Positions 1 through 6,324 of a stretch of DNA of 26,045 nucleotides are shown here, piece after piece; positions within the stretch are counted from its first letter, which is position 1, and each line of letters starts with the position of its first letter. This DNA comes from Ruminococcus sp. CAG:254 (GTDB lineage Bacteria; Bacillota; Clostridia; Oscillospirales; Ruminococcaceae). The DNA lies in NCBI GenBank assembly GCA_000433635.1, contig HF997927.1:1-26045 (forward strand), read 5' to 3'. Below the pieces are notes generated by a model. The model saw only the letters and a list, made by a program, of their open reading frames with translations. It ran no database searches and was not told the DNA's origin. The position numbers and the translations under genes were made by a program.

Positions 1-1923
1 AAGCTGCTTGACTGGGTTGGCACAAACAACACCAAGGTAAATGCAACTTATGTAGACAGCAACCTGATTGTTAAGGTTTCTGACACTGGCGAAACCACAA
101 CCACTGCTACAACCACATCTGGTGGAGAAACAACCACAACAGAAGTTGTTACAACTGCTTCTTCTGCACCGGTTACCACTTCTCCGGATGCAACCACAAC
201 CACCACATCTGTTTCTTACAATGGTGAATCCTTCGAATGGGTACTTGGTAAGTATAAGGCAGATGGTTCTTATGAACCGAGAACCTTTGTAAAGGCTGGT
301 CAGAAGTCCGCTTCTGCTGTTGCTCCGAAGGTTTATGGTGATCCTGGCATCAACTCCGCAAACATCCGTCTGGAAGGCGATGCTGCAAAGGCTCTCCTGG
401 CAGCAGGTACTTATGTTGGTCTGACTAAGAATGCTGACTATGATACACAGCTGGCTGGCGAAGGCGGTACCACTTGGTTGGATAACGCTGCACAGCTCCG
501 GTTTGCATTTGCTTCCAACGATGTAAACAACACCAACAATGCAAAGACTGCTGATGGTTCTGCAATCGGCGAACTCGTTTATGATATTCCGGATGCAGAA
601 ACTGTTAAGAGCATCGCTGATCAGTATGGCATTAGCCTGGTAACTGGTACAGACGATGAAGGCAATGAAGTAAGCTACTATGAATTCCCGCTGACTTGGA
701 GCGAAGCTGTTGGCGAACACGGCGAAACTGCAACCCAGTGCGGTTCTTATGTAGATGGTGCATTGGTTGAAATTCCGTATGATCAGTATACAAGACGGGA
801 TGGTACAATCTGCGTAGTCGTTCCGAGCGAAACCACTACAACAGCAGCTACCACCACAACAGCAGAAGTTACTACTACAACAGAAGCTGTTACAACCGCA
901 GCAGTTGATACTACAACAGAAGTACCGGCTACTACTACAACCGCAGCAGCTACCACTACGACTGAAGCAGCTACTACCACAACGGAAGCAGCTACTACCA
1001 CAACGGAAGCAGCTACTACTACAACAGAAGCAGCTACCACAACTACTGAAGCAGTTACTACTACAACGGAAGCAGCTACCACAACTACAGAAGCAGCTAC
1101 CACTACGACTGAAGCAGCTACTACCACAACAGAAGCAGTAACTACTACGACGGAAGCAGCTACTACTACAACAGAAGCAGCTACTACTACAACAGAAGCA
1201 GCTACAACTACCACAGAAGCAGCTACTACAACTACTGAAGCTACAACAACTTCTACAACTGAAGCAACTACTACAACCTCTGCTACTACAACACAGCCGC
1301 AGCCGAATGTAACAACAATCGTCTTCGAACTGGCTGATCCGAACTTCTACTTCTCTGTAGATGAAAGAGAATTCAAGGCAACTGATCTGTTCAAGTCCGT
1401 AACATTGATTTCGACAGATGCTGATGGCAAGATTGTTTCTCAGGAAGACATCATTGACAAGGTAAACTTCAACGGTGCAACTCCGAAGAGCACTTATGTA
1501 CAGGCTGACAAGTACTATGCAGGAACAATTCAGGCATACTACAACAATGGTACAGAAAACGTTCTGATTCCGGATGCTACCCCGACCGTTTATATCGGTG
1601 TTAAGGGCGACGCTGACTTGAATGGACTGGAAGATGTACCGGATGCTGTTTCAATTCTGACTTACTATGCAAAGATTGCTGCTGGTCAGCAGGGTATCGT
1701 ATTCAATGAAGATCCGATGCTGAACAAGCTGGCATACTTCCTGGCAGATGTTGATACAGAATCTAAGGCTGGCGAAAATACAGATGGCAAGCTCATGGAA
1801 GTAAATGATGCAGTTTATGTCCTGACTTACTATGCGAAGAAGGCAGCTGGTCAGGGTCCGACATGGCCGGATGTTATTCCGTCCCTGAAGTCTCTGGAAG
1901 GCTCTATGTGGTACGAAGGCTAA
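1..1923 (+). CDS. Scaffoldin-like secreted protein with cohesin-like module, Thr-rich linkers and C-terminal dockerin (5' end outside window)
   Basis: The frame is open from base 1 and ends at TAA 1921-1923, giving 640 visible residues; the start lies upstream. In order: the tail of one module (residues 1-28), a Thr-rich linker (about 31-73), a cohesin-like module (about 73-275), a second linker (about 276-435) with 14 exact AATTTTE heptads, an X-like module (about 436-530) and a type I dockerin (about 533-618). The first dockerin loop is canonical (D537-A-D-L-N-G, then D-A). The second starts at D583-V-D-T but carries about seven extra residues before T-D-G. The end of the first partial module (YVDSNLIVKV) resembles the end of the second (YVDGALVEI), which suggests tandem modules. 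Cohesins bind dockerins and dockerins attach proteins to a scaffold, so an adaptor or scaffoldin role is inferred. The dockerin is firm; the cohesin call is tentative because the module was judged by eye. Confidence 0.8.
   Translation, partial: KLLDWVGTNNTKVNATYVDSNLIVKVSDTGETTTTATTTSGGETTTTEVVTTASSAPVTTSPDATTTTTSVSYNGESFEWVLGKYKADGSYEPRTFVKAGQKSASAVAPKVYGDPGINSANIRLEGDAAKALLAAGTYVGLTKNADYDTQLAGEGGTTWLDNAAQLRFAFASNDVNNTNNAKTADGSAIGELVYDIPDAETVKSIADQYGISLVTGTDDEGNEVSYYEFPLTWSEAVGEHGETATQCGSYVDGALVEIPYDQYTRRDGTICVVVPSETTTTAATTTTAEVTTTTEAVTTAAVDTTTEVPATTTTAAATTTTEAATTTTEAATTTTEAATTTTEAATTTTEAVTTTTEAATTTTEAATTTTEAATTTTEAVTTTTEAATTTTEAATTTTEAATTTTEAATTTTEATTTSTTEATTTTSATTTQPQPNVTTIVFELADPNFYFSVDEREFKATDLFKSVTLISTDADGKIVSQEDIIDKVNFNGATPKSTYVQADKYYAGTIQAYYNNGTENVLIPDATPTVYIGVKGDADLNGLEDVPDAVSILTYYAKIAAGQQGIVFNEDPMLNKLAYFLADVDTESKAGENTDGKLMEVNDAVYVLTYYAKKAAGQGPTWPDVIPSLKSLEGSMWYEG
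946..1239 (+). repeat. 21-bp minisatellite: 14 tandem AATTTTE heptads in the scaffoldin linker
   Basis: Fourteen in-frame 21-bp units encode the heptad A-(A/V)-T-T-T-T-E. The peptide is almost invariant; only the second position switches to Val in two units. The Thr codons vary freely among ACT, ACC, ACA and ACG. The array is flanked by less regular Thr-rich sequence (about 826-945 and 1240-1305). Conserved peptide with shuffled synonymous codons suggests selection on the linker itself, probably as a glycosylated flexible spacer. Array length is likely to differ between strains. Confidence 0.9.
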
Positions 1924-1984
1924 TTTGCCCGAAACCATGTGATTTTAGACAACATGTTGTGACAGATGTGACATGACAGAAAAA

Positions 1985-2026
1985 GAATTCCCCCGGTGCA
2001 AGCAATTGCATCGGGGGATTCTATTT
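1985..2026 (+). terminator. Rho-independent terminator after the scaffoldin gene
   Basis: A long GC-rich hairpin pairs 1985-2001 with 2006-2021 around a GCAA loop, with one bulged T in the 5' arm. It is followed by a T-rich stretch (TATTTC). It lies about 60 nt after the stop codon. Confidence 0.8.
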
Positions 2027-2052
2027 CATCTTGACAATACATAAGATGTCTA

Positions 2053-2081
2053 TTGACAAGGAAAGTGGATTGTGTTATACT
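2053..2081 (+). promoter_or_regulatory. Sigma-A type promoter for the mntP operon
   Basis: A perfect -35 box TTGACA (2053-2058) and a -10 box TATACT (2076-2081) are separated by exactly 17 bp. Transcription would start near 2088, about 62 nt before the mntP start codon. Confidence 0.85.
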
Positions 2082-2095
2082 AAAAATGGTAAATT

Positions 2096-2123
2096 AGAAC
2101 CTTGTAAGAGATTGCAAGGTTCT
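2096..2123 (+). promoter_or_regulatory. 5' UTR stem-loop of mntP
   Basis: A perfect 9-bp inverted repeat (AGAACCTTG at 2096-2104, CAAGGTTCT at 2115-2123) with a 10-nt loop begins about 8 nt after the predicted transcription start. No run of T follows, so it is unlikely to be a terminator. It does not resemble the yybP-ykoY Mn2+ riboswitch often found before mntP. It could be a repressor site (for example for a DtxR/MntR-type regulator) or an mRNA-stabilising 5' hairpin; the sequence does not decide between these. Confidence 0.6.
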
Positions 2124-2149
2124 GATTTCATGAAACGGAGTGTTTTTAT

Positions 2150-2737
2150 TTGGGAATCGGTGAAATTTGTTTGCTTGGAGTCGGTCTTTCGATGGATGCC
2201 TTTGCAGTTTCGATTTGCAAAGGGCTGCAAATGCGGAAGTTTAACTGGAAGCAAGCCCTCTGGATGGGTATCTTCTTTGGCGGCTTTCAGGCACTCATGC
2301 CGTTGACAGGTTGGCTGTTGGGTGCATTGTTTGCAAAGCATATTATGCAGTACAGCCACTGGATTGCATTTGTTTTGTTGGCGTTTATCGGAGGGAAAAT
2401 GCTGTTGGAATCCATCCGGCAGAAGAAAGAAGAACCTTCCGAAGAAACCGCAGTCTGTCCCAACAAGGTGGATTTCCGGGAACTGTTTTTGCTGGCAGTT
2501 GCCACTTCCATCGATGCCTTGGCGGTTGGTGTCACCTTTTCCATAATGCCGGATGTCAATATTTTTCTGTCTATTTTGTTGATTGGCAGTATTACATTTT
2601 TATTTGCTCTGGCGGGCGTAAAAATTGGAAACCTGTTCGGCGACCGATTTGAAAAGCAAACCGGCATATTAGGCGGCTGTATTTTGCTGGCGATTGGCGT
2701 GAAGATTCTGCTGGAAGGGCTGGGAATCATCGGCTAA
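2150..2737 (+). CDS. mntP: Putative manganese efflux pump MntP
   Basis: 195 residues, close to the family's usual length of about 190. Members are small inner-membrane exporters that lower cytoplasmic Mn2+. The protein has the two-fold repeat of the family, each half beginning with a Ser-Ile/Met-Asp-Ala-(Phe/Leu)-Ala-Val motif: SMDAFAV with D16 and SIDALAV with D122. About six hydrophobic segments flank a short polar loop near residues 90-108. The start is TTG at 2150, chosen because GGAG (2137-2140) lies 9 nt upstream and the family motif begins right after it. The exonuclease gene follows after 45 nt without a terminator, so the two are probably co-transcribed. Confidence 0.88.
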   Translation: MGIGEICLLGVGLSMDAFAVSICKGLQMRKFNWKQALWMGIFFGGFQALMPLTGWLLGALFAKHIMQYSHWIAFVLLAFIGGKMLLESIRQKKEEPSEETAVCPNKVDFRELFLLAVATSIDALAVGVTFSIMPDVNIFLSILLIGSITFLFALAGVKIGNLFGDRFEKQTGILGGCILLAIGVKILLEGLGIIG

Positions 2738-2782
2738 ACCAAAGCAAAATTCACAGCAGCAATAAGGGGAGGATGTGAAAGC

Positions 2783-3448
2783 GTGCGAGGAAAGAAAATC
2801 GTACTGGACTTGGAATTTATTCCGTATAGGCGGAAGCAGGAACCCTATTGCGTACATGAGATTATTGAAATCGGAGCGGTTGCTCTGGATGCAGACAATG
2901 AAATCTATGACGAATTTCAGATGTATGTAAAGCCACAGTATGGAACAGTTCCGCCGTTTGTCACGGCGATTACAGGCATTACCAATGAAATGCTAGTGGG
3001 GCAGGTTTCCTTTTCGGAGGCAATGCAGGCGTTTGAAGCTTGGCTACCACAGAAAGAACCTTACCGCTTTTATACTTGGAGCGGCAGTGACCAGCATGTT
3101 TTTCAGGCAGAAGCCGAATGGAAAGAACGTCCGTTGCTGGGCAATTTCTATGGCTGGTGGGTGGATTTACAGCGGCTGCACCAGCGAATTTATGGCTTTT
3201 CCAAACCGATGAAATTGGTGACCGCACTGGGTTCGATGCAGATTTATTTTGAAGGAACAGAACATGGTGCGTTGGCAGATGCTCGGAATACGGCAAAGAT
3301 TTTGCAAGAACTTTCCGATGTTCGCCGTGTCAAAAATAATTTCTCAACTTCTCATGTTACCTATAATATTGCTAGTGACCATACAAGTGGCGGTTTTACG
3401 ATTGGACGATTGCCCATTCGGAAAACGGCACACAGTGGAAAAAAATAA
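2783..3448 (+). CDS. DEDDh-family 3'-5' exonuclease (DnaQ/KapD-like)
   Basis: 221 residues with a GTG start preceded by AGGGGAGG (2765-2772). The exonuclease motifs are visible: D9-L-E11 (Exo I), D103 in a GSDQHVF stretch (Exo II) and H161-G-A-L-A-D166 (Exo III with the DEDDh histidine). These residues bind two divalent metal ions and hydrolyse nucleotides from the 3' end of DNA or RNA. The fold covers about residues 5-175; the last 45 residues are polar and probably disordered. It resembles stand-alone KapD/sporulation-inhibitor-like exonucleases more than a polymerase III epsilon subunit, because no polymerase is nearby. The substrate cannot be read from sequence. It lies downstream of mntP, probably in the same transcript. 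Confidence 0.82.
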   Translation: MRGKKIVLDLEFIPYRRKQEPYCVHEIIEIGAVALDADNEIYDEFQMYVKPQYGTVPPFVTAITGITNEMLVGQVSFSEAMQAFEAWLPQKEPYRFYTWSGSDQHVFQAEAEWKERPLLGNFYGWWVDLQRLHQRIYGFSKPMKLVTALGSMQIYFEGTEHGALADARNTAKILQELSDVRRVKNNFSTSHVTYNIASDHTSGGFTIGRLPIRKTAHSGKK

Positions 3449-3450
3449 GA

Positions 3451-3495
3451 AAATCCCGTTGGACAAGAAGCTGCTTGCCCAGCGGGATTTTTTTG
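3451..3495. terminator. Bidirectional terminator between the exonuclease and SGNH hydrolase genes
   Basis: The arms 3451-3470 and 3471-3490 pair almost completely (AAATCCCG with CGGGATTT at the base). A T-run follows on the plus strand (3488-3494) and an A-run precedes on the other side (3438-3446), so it can terminate both convergent genes. Confidence 0.88.
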
Positions 3496-3500
3496 TCTGT

Positions 3501-4190
3501 TTAATTTTGTAAACAAGGGTGATACTGCTGCATGATGGTTTTATAGATGAACCGATGCCCCTTGCGGTTTGGATGAATGCCATCTTCACAGAGCAATGCC
3601 TGATAGCCATGCTGTGCGAGAAAGGCACTCCGGATATCAACCACCGGAACGTGCAGCTTTTGTGCTAGCAGGAGCACTTTCATGTTATACATTTCCTGCC
3701 AGCGGTAGATTGTATCCACACCGCCCAGCCAGTGCAGAATATTGTCTGGATGCAGGTTGCGAGAAATCCATTGAAAATACCGTTTCGGTTCGAGTGGCGG
3801 CAGTGTTAAAAGAATCGGGTTGCCTTTTTTCTCCTGAATCAGCTGAATGGCTTTTGTATAGAGGGCTTCAAACTGTTTCAGTGGAGTATGCGGTTCATGG
3901 TGTGCCTGCGGTCGTTCTGAAACGGCACTCCAGTCAAAATCGCAGTCGTTTCCGCCAAATTCCAGAAACACATTCTGATAACTTGCGAGTTGGTCGGTGT
4001 GACGGGTGATAATAGATAAGCCCTTTTGAATGGTGCTGCCCATAACAGAGAAGTTATGCAGGGCAGTGGAAGGGGAAATCCATTCGGTGATTTCTTTTTT
4101 CAGGCTGCTGTAACGGTGGGTTTCCGCATCTAAGACAATGCCTTTGCTAATCGAATCGCCGAAAATGCCGATTTGAAGTGTCTGTTCCAT
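3501..4190 (-). CDS. SGNH/GDSL-family hydrolase
   Basis: 229 residues with an ATG at 4190 and AGGAGG (complement of 4198-4203) 7 nt upstream. All four SGNH blocks can be seen: GDS with nucleophile S13, G51 in the GST block, G-G-N81-D in block III, and D203-G-I-H206-P-N in block V. There is no signal peptide or lipobox, so the enzyme is predicted to be cytoplasmic. The family hydrolyses ester bonds of lipids, acetylated sugars or peptidoglycan; the substrate is not evident here. The gene is monocistronic, ends at a shared terminator and follows an unusually long, hairpin-rich leader. Confidence 0.85.
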   Translation of the reverse strand: MEQTLQIGIFGDSISKGIVLDAETHRYSSLKKEITEWISPSTALHNFSVMGSTIQKGLSIITRHTDQLASYQNVFLEFGGNDCDFDWSAVSERPQAHHEPHTPLKQFEALYTKAIQLIQEKKGNPILLTLPPLEPKRYFQWISRNLHPDNILHWLGGVDTIYRWQEMYNMKVLLLAQKLHVPVVDIRSAFLAQHGYQALLCEDGIHPNRKGHRFIYKTIMQQYHPCLQN

Positions 4191-4203
4191 AAGAAAACCT
4201 CCT

Positions 4204-4470
4204 GATTATTTATCAATCCACAGTCGGTGATTTCACAGAGTCTGACATGTCAGCAGAGGGCTGACTGTGGTTTGCCTCGTGTCAGTGGGGGATGCCGATT
4301 TCTCTCCGCCCGCCACTGACAGTCACTTTCTTATTTGCAATTCCTCTCACCACCTGTAGGGGTGGGAGAATTCTTGCTGTTATTCGTTGAAACGGCTTGC
4401 GATGGACGTAAACCGATTTTTTATGGTAGATTTCCAGCAGTAGTGGGCTGCTGGAAAACATGCTCAATGA
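4204..4470 (-). other. Hairpin-rich leader or small-RNA candidate between rnpB and the SGNH hydrolase gene
   Basis: This 267-bp gene-free stretch contains four inverted repeats in tandem. In minus-strand order they are: a perfect 10-bp stem (4431-4440 with 4448-4457, 7-nt loop); an imperfect stem (about 4345-4370); a perfect 8-bp stem (4281-4288 with 4313-4320); and an 8-bp stem (4218-4225 with 4263-4270) that encloses smaller palindromes at 4242-4253 and 4249-4265. The final stem lies about 14 nt upstream of the hydrolase RBS. It matches no riboswitch or T-box that I recognise. It could be a regulatory leader or an independent RNA. Inverted repeats alone do not prove function. Confidence 0.4.
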
Positions 4471-4496
4471 AAAACGGACGCTCCGAAGAACGTCCG
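4470..4496 (-). terminator. rnpB terminator
   Basis: On the minus strand a 9-bp stem (4488-4496 with 4475-4483, one U-G pair) closed by a TTCG tetraloop is followed by five T residues (complement of 4470-4474). It lies just after the RNase P RNA 3' end. Confidence 0.88.
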
Positions 4497-4502
4497 CCGT
4501 TG

Positions 4503-4856
4503 GTGTGACCGAACCTATAAGCCGAGTTCTGTCGAGTATGGTAATTTATCTCGACTGTACGTCGCCGCACAGCTCTAGCCGTCATTACGCCATCCCCACC
4601 GGGTCAGTGTTAGAATGCCGCACCAATAGACGTTGCATCGGATAAGGTTTACATAGCAGCATAGTCACCTATACTCTGGTGTGCTCTTACCACGCCTTTC
4701 CACCCTTACTTTCCGAAGAAAGCGGTATCTCTCTGTTGCACTTGCTCTAGGGTCGCCCCCGGTTGCCGTTAGCAACTATCCCACCCTGCGATGCTCGGAC
4801 TTTCCTCATGGATGTACTGGAAACCAGCATCCACGCTACCATACAGTTCGCTCACT
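4503..4856 (-). ncRNA. rnpB: RNase P RNA
   Basis: The catalytic RNA of RNase P matures tRNA 5' ends. On the minus strand it has the hallmark 5' GAGGAAAGTCCG segment (about 4805), the central GTGCAACAGAGAGATACCGC stretch (about 4742), the GGTAAGAGCACACC helix region and the 3' ACAGAACTCGGCTTATAGG signature (about 4532-4514). The ends GTGAGCGAAC (4854-4845) and GTTCGGTCAC (4514-4505) pair as helix P1, which sets the boundaries to within a few nucleotides. A dedicated promoter and a terminator flank it. Confidence 0.96.
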
Positions 4857-4861
4857 CTTTT

Positions 4862-4890
4862 ATTGTACAAGAAAAATAGGGAATTGTCAA
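4862..4890 (-). promoter_or_regulatory. rnpB promoter
   Basis: On the minus strand a perfect TTGACA (complement of 4885-4890), a 17-bp spacer and TACAAT (complement of 4862-4867). The predicted start near 4855 coincides with the 5' end of the RNase P RNA. Confidence 0.9.
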
Positions 4891-4904
4891 GTATCATTTT
4901 TATA

Positions 4905-4940
4905 GAATCTGAGAACTTTTTGTGCGAAAAAGTCGGATTC
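4905..4940 (-). terminator. Probable terminator of the alpha/beta hydrolase gene
   Basis: Nested inverted repeat directly after the hydrolase stop: GAATC/GATTC outside and ACTTTTT/AAAAAGT inside with a 5-nt loop. It is AT-rich and has no clean T-run, so efficiency is uncertain. Confidence 0.5.
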
Positions 4941-4941
4941 T

Positions 4942-5880
4942 TTAGCAGTTCCAAGCGTCTAATGTTTCCAGAATCTCAGCGTATACAACTGCCTTGTTGC
5001 GTTCGTTGAGAATTTCGTGTCGCATGCGAGGAAATAGCGTGCTGTTTACATTCTGGTAGCCCAGTTCTGCCATGCGGTCAACAGCCTGTTGGAAACGGGT
5101 ATCATTGCCCCGACAGGGGTCATCACCGCCGGAGAAGAACCAAATCGGCAACTCTGGTTGTGTAATTGTCCAGTCTTTGGTGTTGTAAGTGGTATTTAAC
5201 AGGGCGAGCAGGGCAGCATAGCCGTTTAATGTGAAGTGAAATTGACAGAGTGGGTCGGCATTGTAAGCATCTACAACCGCTTCATCGCTGCAAATCCATG
5301 TGTTAGAACGGGATTCCGAGCGGAACGGACGCTGAAACGTATTGTATAGAATACGGTCAATGCGTTTGCTGTGGCTGGTATCGCCCCGATGCACAATGAC
5401 TCGATTTAAAATAGACTGCATACGGGTCATTGCCGGCAGCGGAGAGGGTGAACCACTGAGAATCAAACCGTCCAGAATGTCGGGATATTGCCGCAGATAG
5501 CAGCGAGCAATGAGCGAACCCATGCTGTGCCCCAGCAGATAGAGCGGCAGCCCTGCATATTGCGTTTGAATCCATTCTGTCATCTGGTGCAGGTCGGCAA
5601 CGAGTGCTTCTGCACCGCCTTCCCCGAAATAGCCCAGCGGAATGGTGTCGCTGATGCTTTCCCCATGTCCCCGATGGTCATGAATCAGGCAGATATAACC
5701 CTGTTTGGTGCAGTGGCGGAGAAAATCCAGATAGCGTTCTTTGTGTTCACACATACCGTGGGAAACCTGAAGAATACCACAAGGTGTGGTTTCTTCCTGC
5801 GGCAGGAGCAACAAGCCCGACAGCGGTAAGCCGTCTTGGTCAGAGAGCAGGGTAAATGGCTGAATGGTCGTTGGCAGCAT
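4942..5880 (-). CDS. Alpha/beta-hydrolase (monoacylglycerol lipase-like serine hydrolase)
   Basis: 312 residues from the ATG at 5880, chosen over an in-frame upstream GTG because GAGAGGA lies 9 nt before it. The catalytic triad is visible: S119 in G-H-S-M-G, an Asp at D253 or D254 in SGGDDP, and H288 in RMRHE. The oxyanion-region motif HGMCEH (41-46) and the DHRGHG motif (68-73) match the COG2267 lysophospholipase/monoglyceride lipase group. A lid region lies about residues 145-215. There is no signal peptide. Substrates would be acyl esters such as monoglycerides or lysophospholipids, but activity cannot be fixed from sequence. The gene is monocistronic with a good promoter and a 5' stem-loop. 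Confidence 0.85.
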   Translation of the reverse strand: MLPTTIQPFTLLSDQDGLPLSGLLLLPQEETTPCGILQVSHGMCEHKERYLDFLRHCTKQGYICLIHDHRGHGESISDTIPLGYFGEGGAEALVADLHQMTEWIQTQYAGLPLYLLGHSMGSLIARCYLRQYPDILDGLILSGSPSPLPAMTRMQSILNRVIVHRGDTSHSKRIDRILYNTFQRPFRSESRSNTWICSDEAVVDAYNADPLCQFHFTLNGYAALLALLNTTYNTKDWTITQPELPIWFFSGGDDPCRGNDTRFQQAVDRMAELGYQNVNSTLFPRMRHEILNERNKAVVYAEILETLDAWNC

Positions 5881-5916
5881 AAGCAGAAGTCCTCTCTTTC
5901 TAAAGTCAGTCACAGT

Positions 5917-5934
5917 GGAAACAGGGCAGTTTCC
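5917..5934 (-). promoter_or_regulatory. 5' UTR stem-loop of the alpha/beta hydrolase gene
   Basis: Perfect 6-bp inverted repeat (GGAAAC/GTTTCC, 6-nt loop) located about 8 nt after the predicted transcription start and well before the RBS. Confidence 0.45.
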
Positions 5935-5948
5935 GTTTTATTGGAATT

Positions 5949-5977
5949 AGTATACCAGAAAAAATCGGGTTTGTCCA
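5949..5977 (-). promoter_or_regulatory. Promoter of the alpha/beta hydrolase gene
   Basis: On the minus strand TGGACA (complement of 5972-5977; 5 of 6 to consensus), a 17-bp spacer and TATACT (complement of 5949-5954). Start predicted near 5942. Confidence 0.75.
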
Positions 5978-6069
5978 GCACACTTTTTCTGTTTTTGTTG
6001 TCACTTTCCGAATCCCTTTTTTCAAATCGCAGAATTTGCAGAAAAAATAAAATTTTTTTGCAAAAACAC

Positions 6070-6098
6070 TTGAAATTCTGTTTGCTGTGTGGTATAAT
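6070..6098 (+). promoter_or_regulatory. SRP RNA promoter
   Basis: TTGAAA (6070-6075), a 17-bp spacer and a perfect TATAAT (6093-6098). The start would fall near 6105, at the beginning of the SRP RNA. Confidence 0.85.
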
Positions 6099-6105
6099 AA
6101 AAATT

Positions 6106-6287
6106 GTCACGGCGGAGTGTGTGCAGCTGCACAAAGGCTCTGCTGTCGGATCCATTCCGGAATATCGGTGTGCGGGTCCTGTGCAACAAAGCACCGTGAA
6201 CCATGTCAGGCGGGGGACCGAGCAGCATTAAGCGGATCGTTTTGTGTGCCGCAGTCAACCTGCACACCCATGTTCCGGAATTTTTTT
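6106..6287 (+). ncRNA. ffs: Signal recognition particle RNA (4.5S/scRNA type)
   Basis: This RNA scaffolds Ffh for co-translational membrane targeting. The helix 8 signature is clear: GTGAACC, GTCAGG (6205-6210), a GGGA tetraloop closed by CGG/CCG, then AGCAGCATTAAGC. Helix 5 is long: ATTCCGGAA at about 6160 pairs with TTCCGGAAT at about 6273-6281, and GGTGTGC pairs with GCACACC. About 50 nt at the 5' end could form a short Alu-like domain (TGTGC-AGCT-GCACA stem at about 6119-6132). The closing stem of helix 5 runs straight into seven T residues (6281-6287), so it doubles as the terminator. At about 180 nt it is shorter than the Bacillus scRNA of about 270 nt. Confidence 0.93.
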
Positions 6288-6324
6288 GTATTTTGGAAAA
6301 CGACAGAAAAAGGAGGCGGATTCC

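Noticed and set aside
783..1214. 143-residue minus-strand open frame rich in VVVVAAS
   Set aside because: It is the antisense shadow of the Thr-rich heptad array, where repeated codons remove stops in several frames.
2088..2150. Possible yybP-ykoY Mn2+ riboswitch before mntP
   Set aside because: Only about 60 nt separate the predicted start and the gene, with one simple stem; the conserved three-way junction was not found.
4681..4905. Open frames inside 4500-4900
   Set aside because: They overlap RNase P RNA, which explains the sequence on the minus strand.
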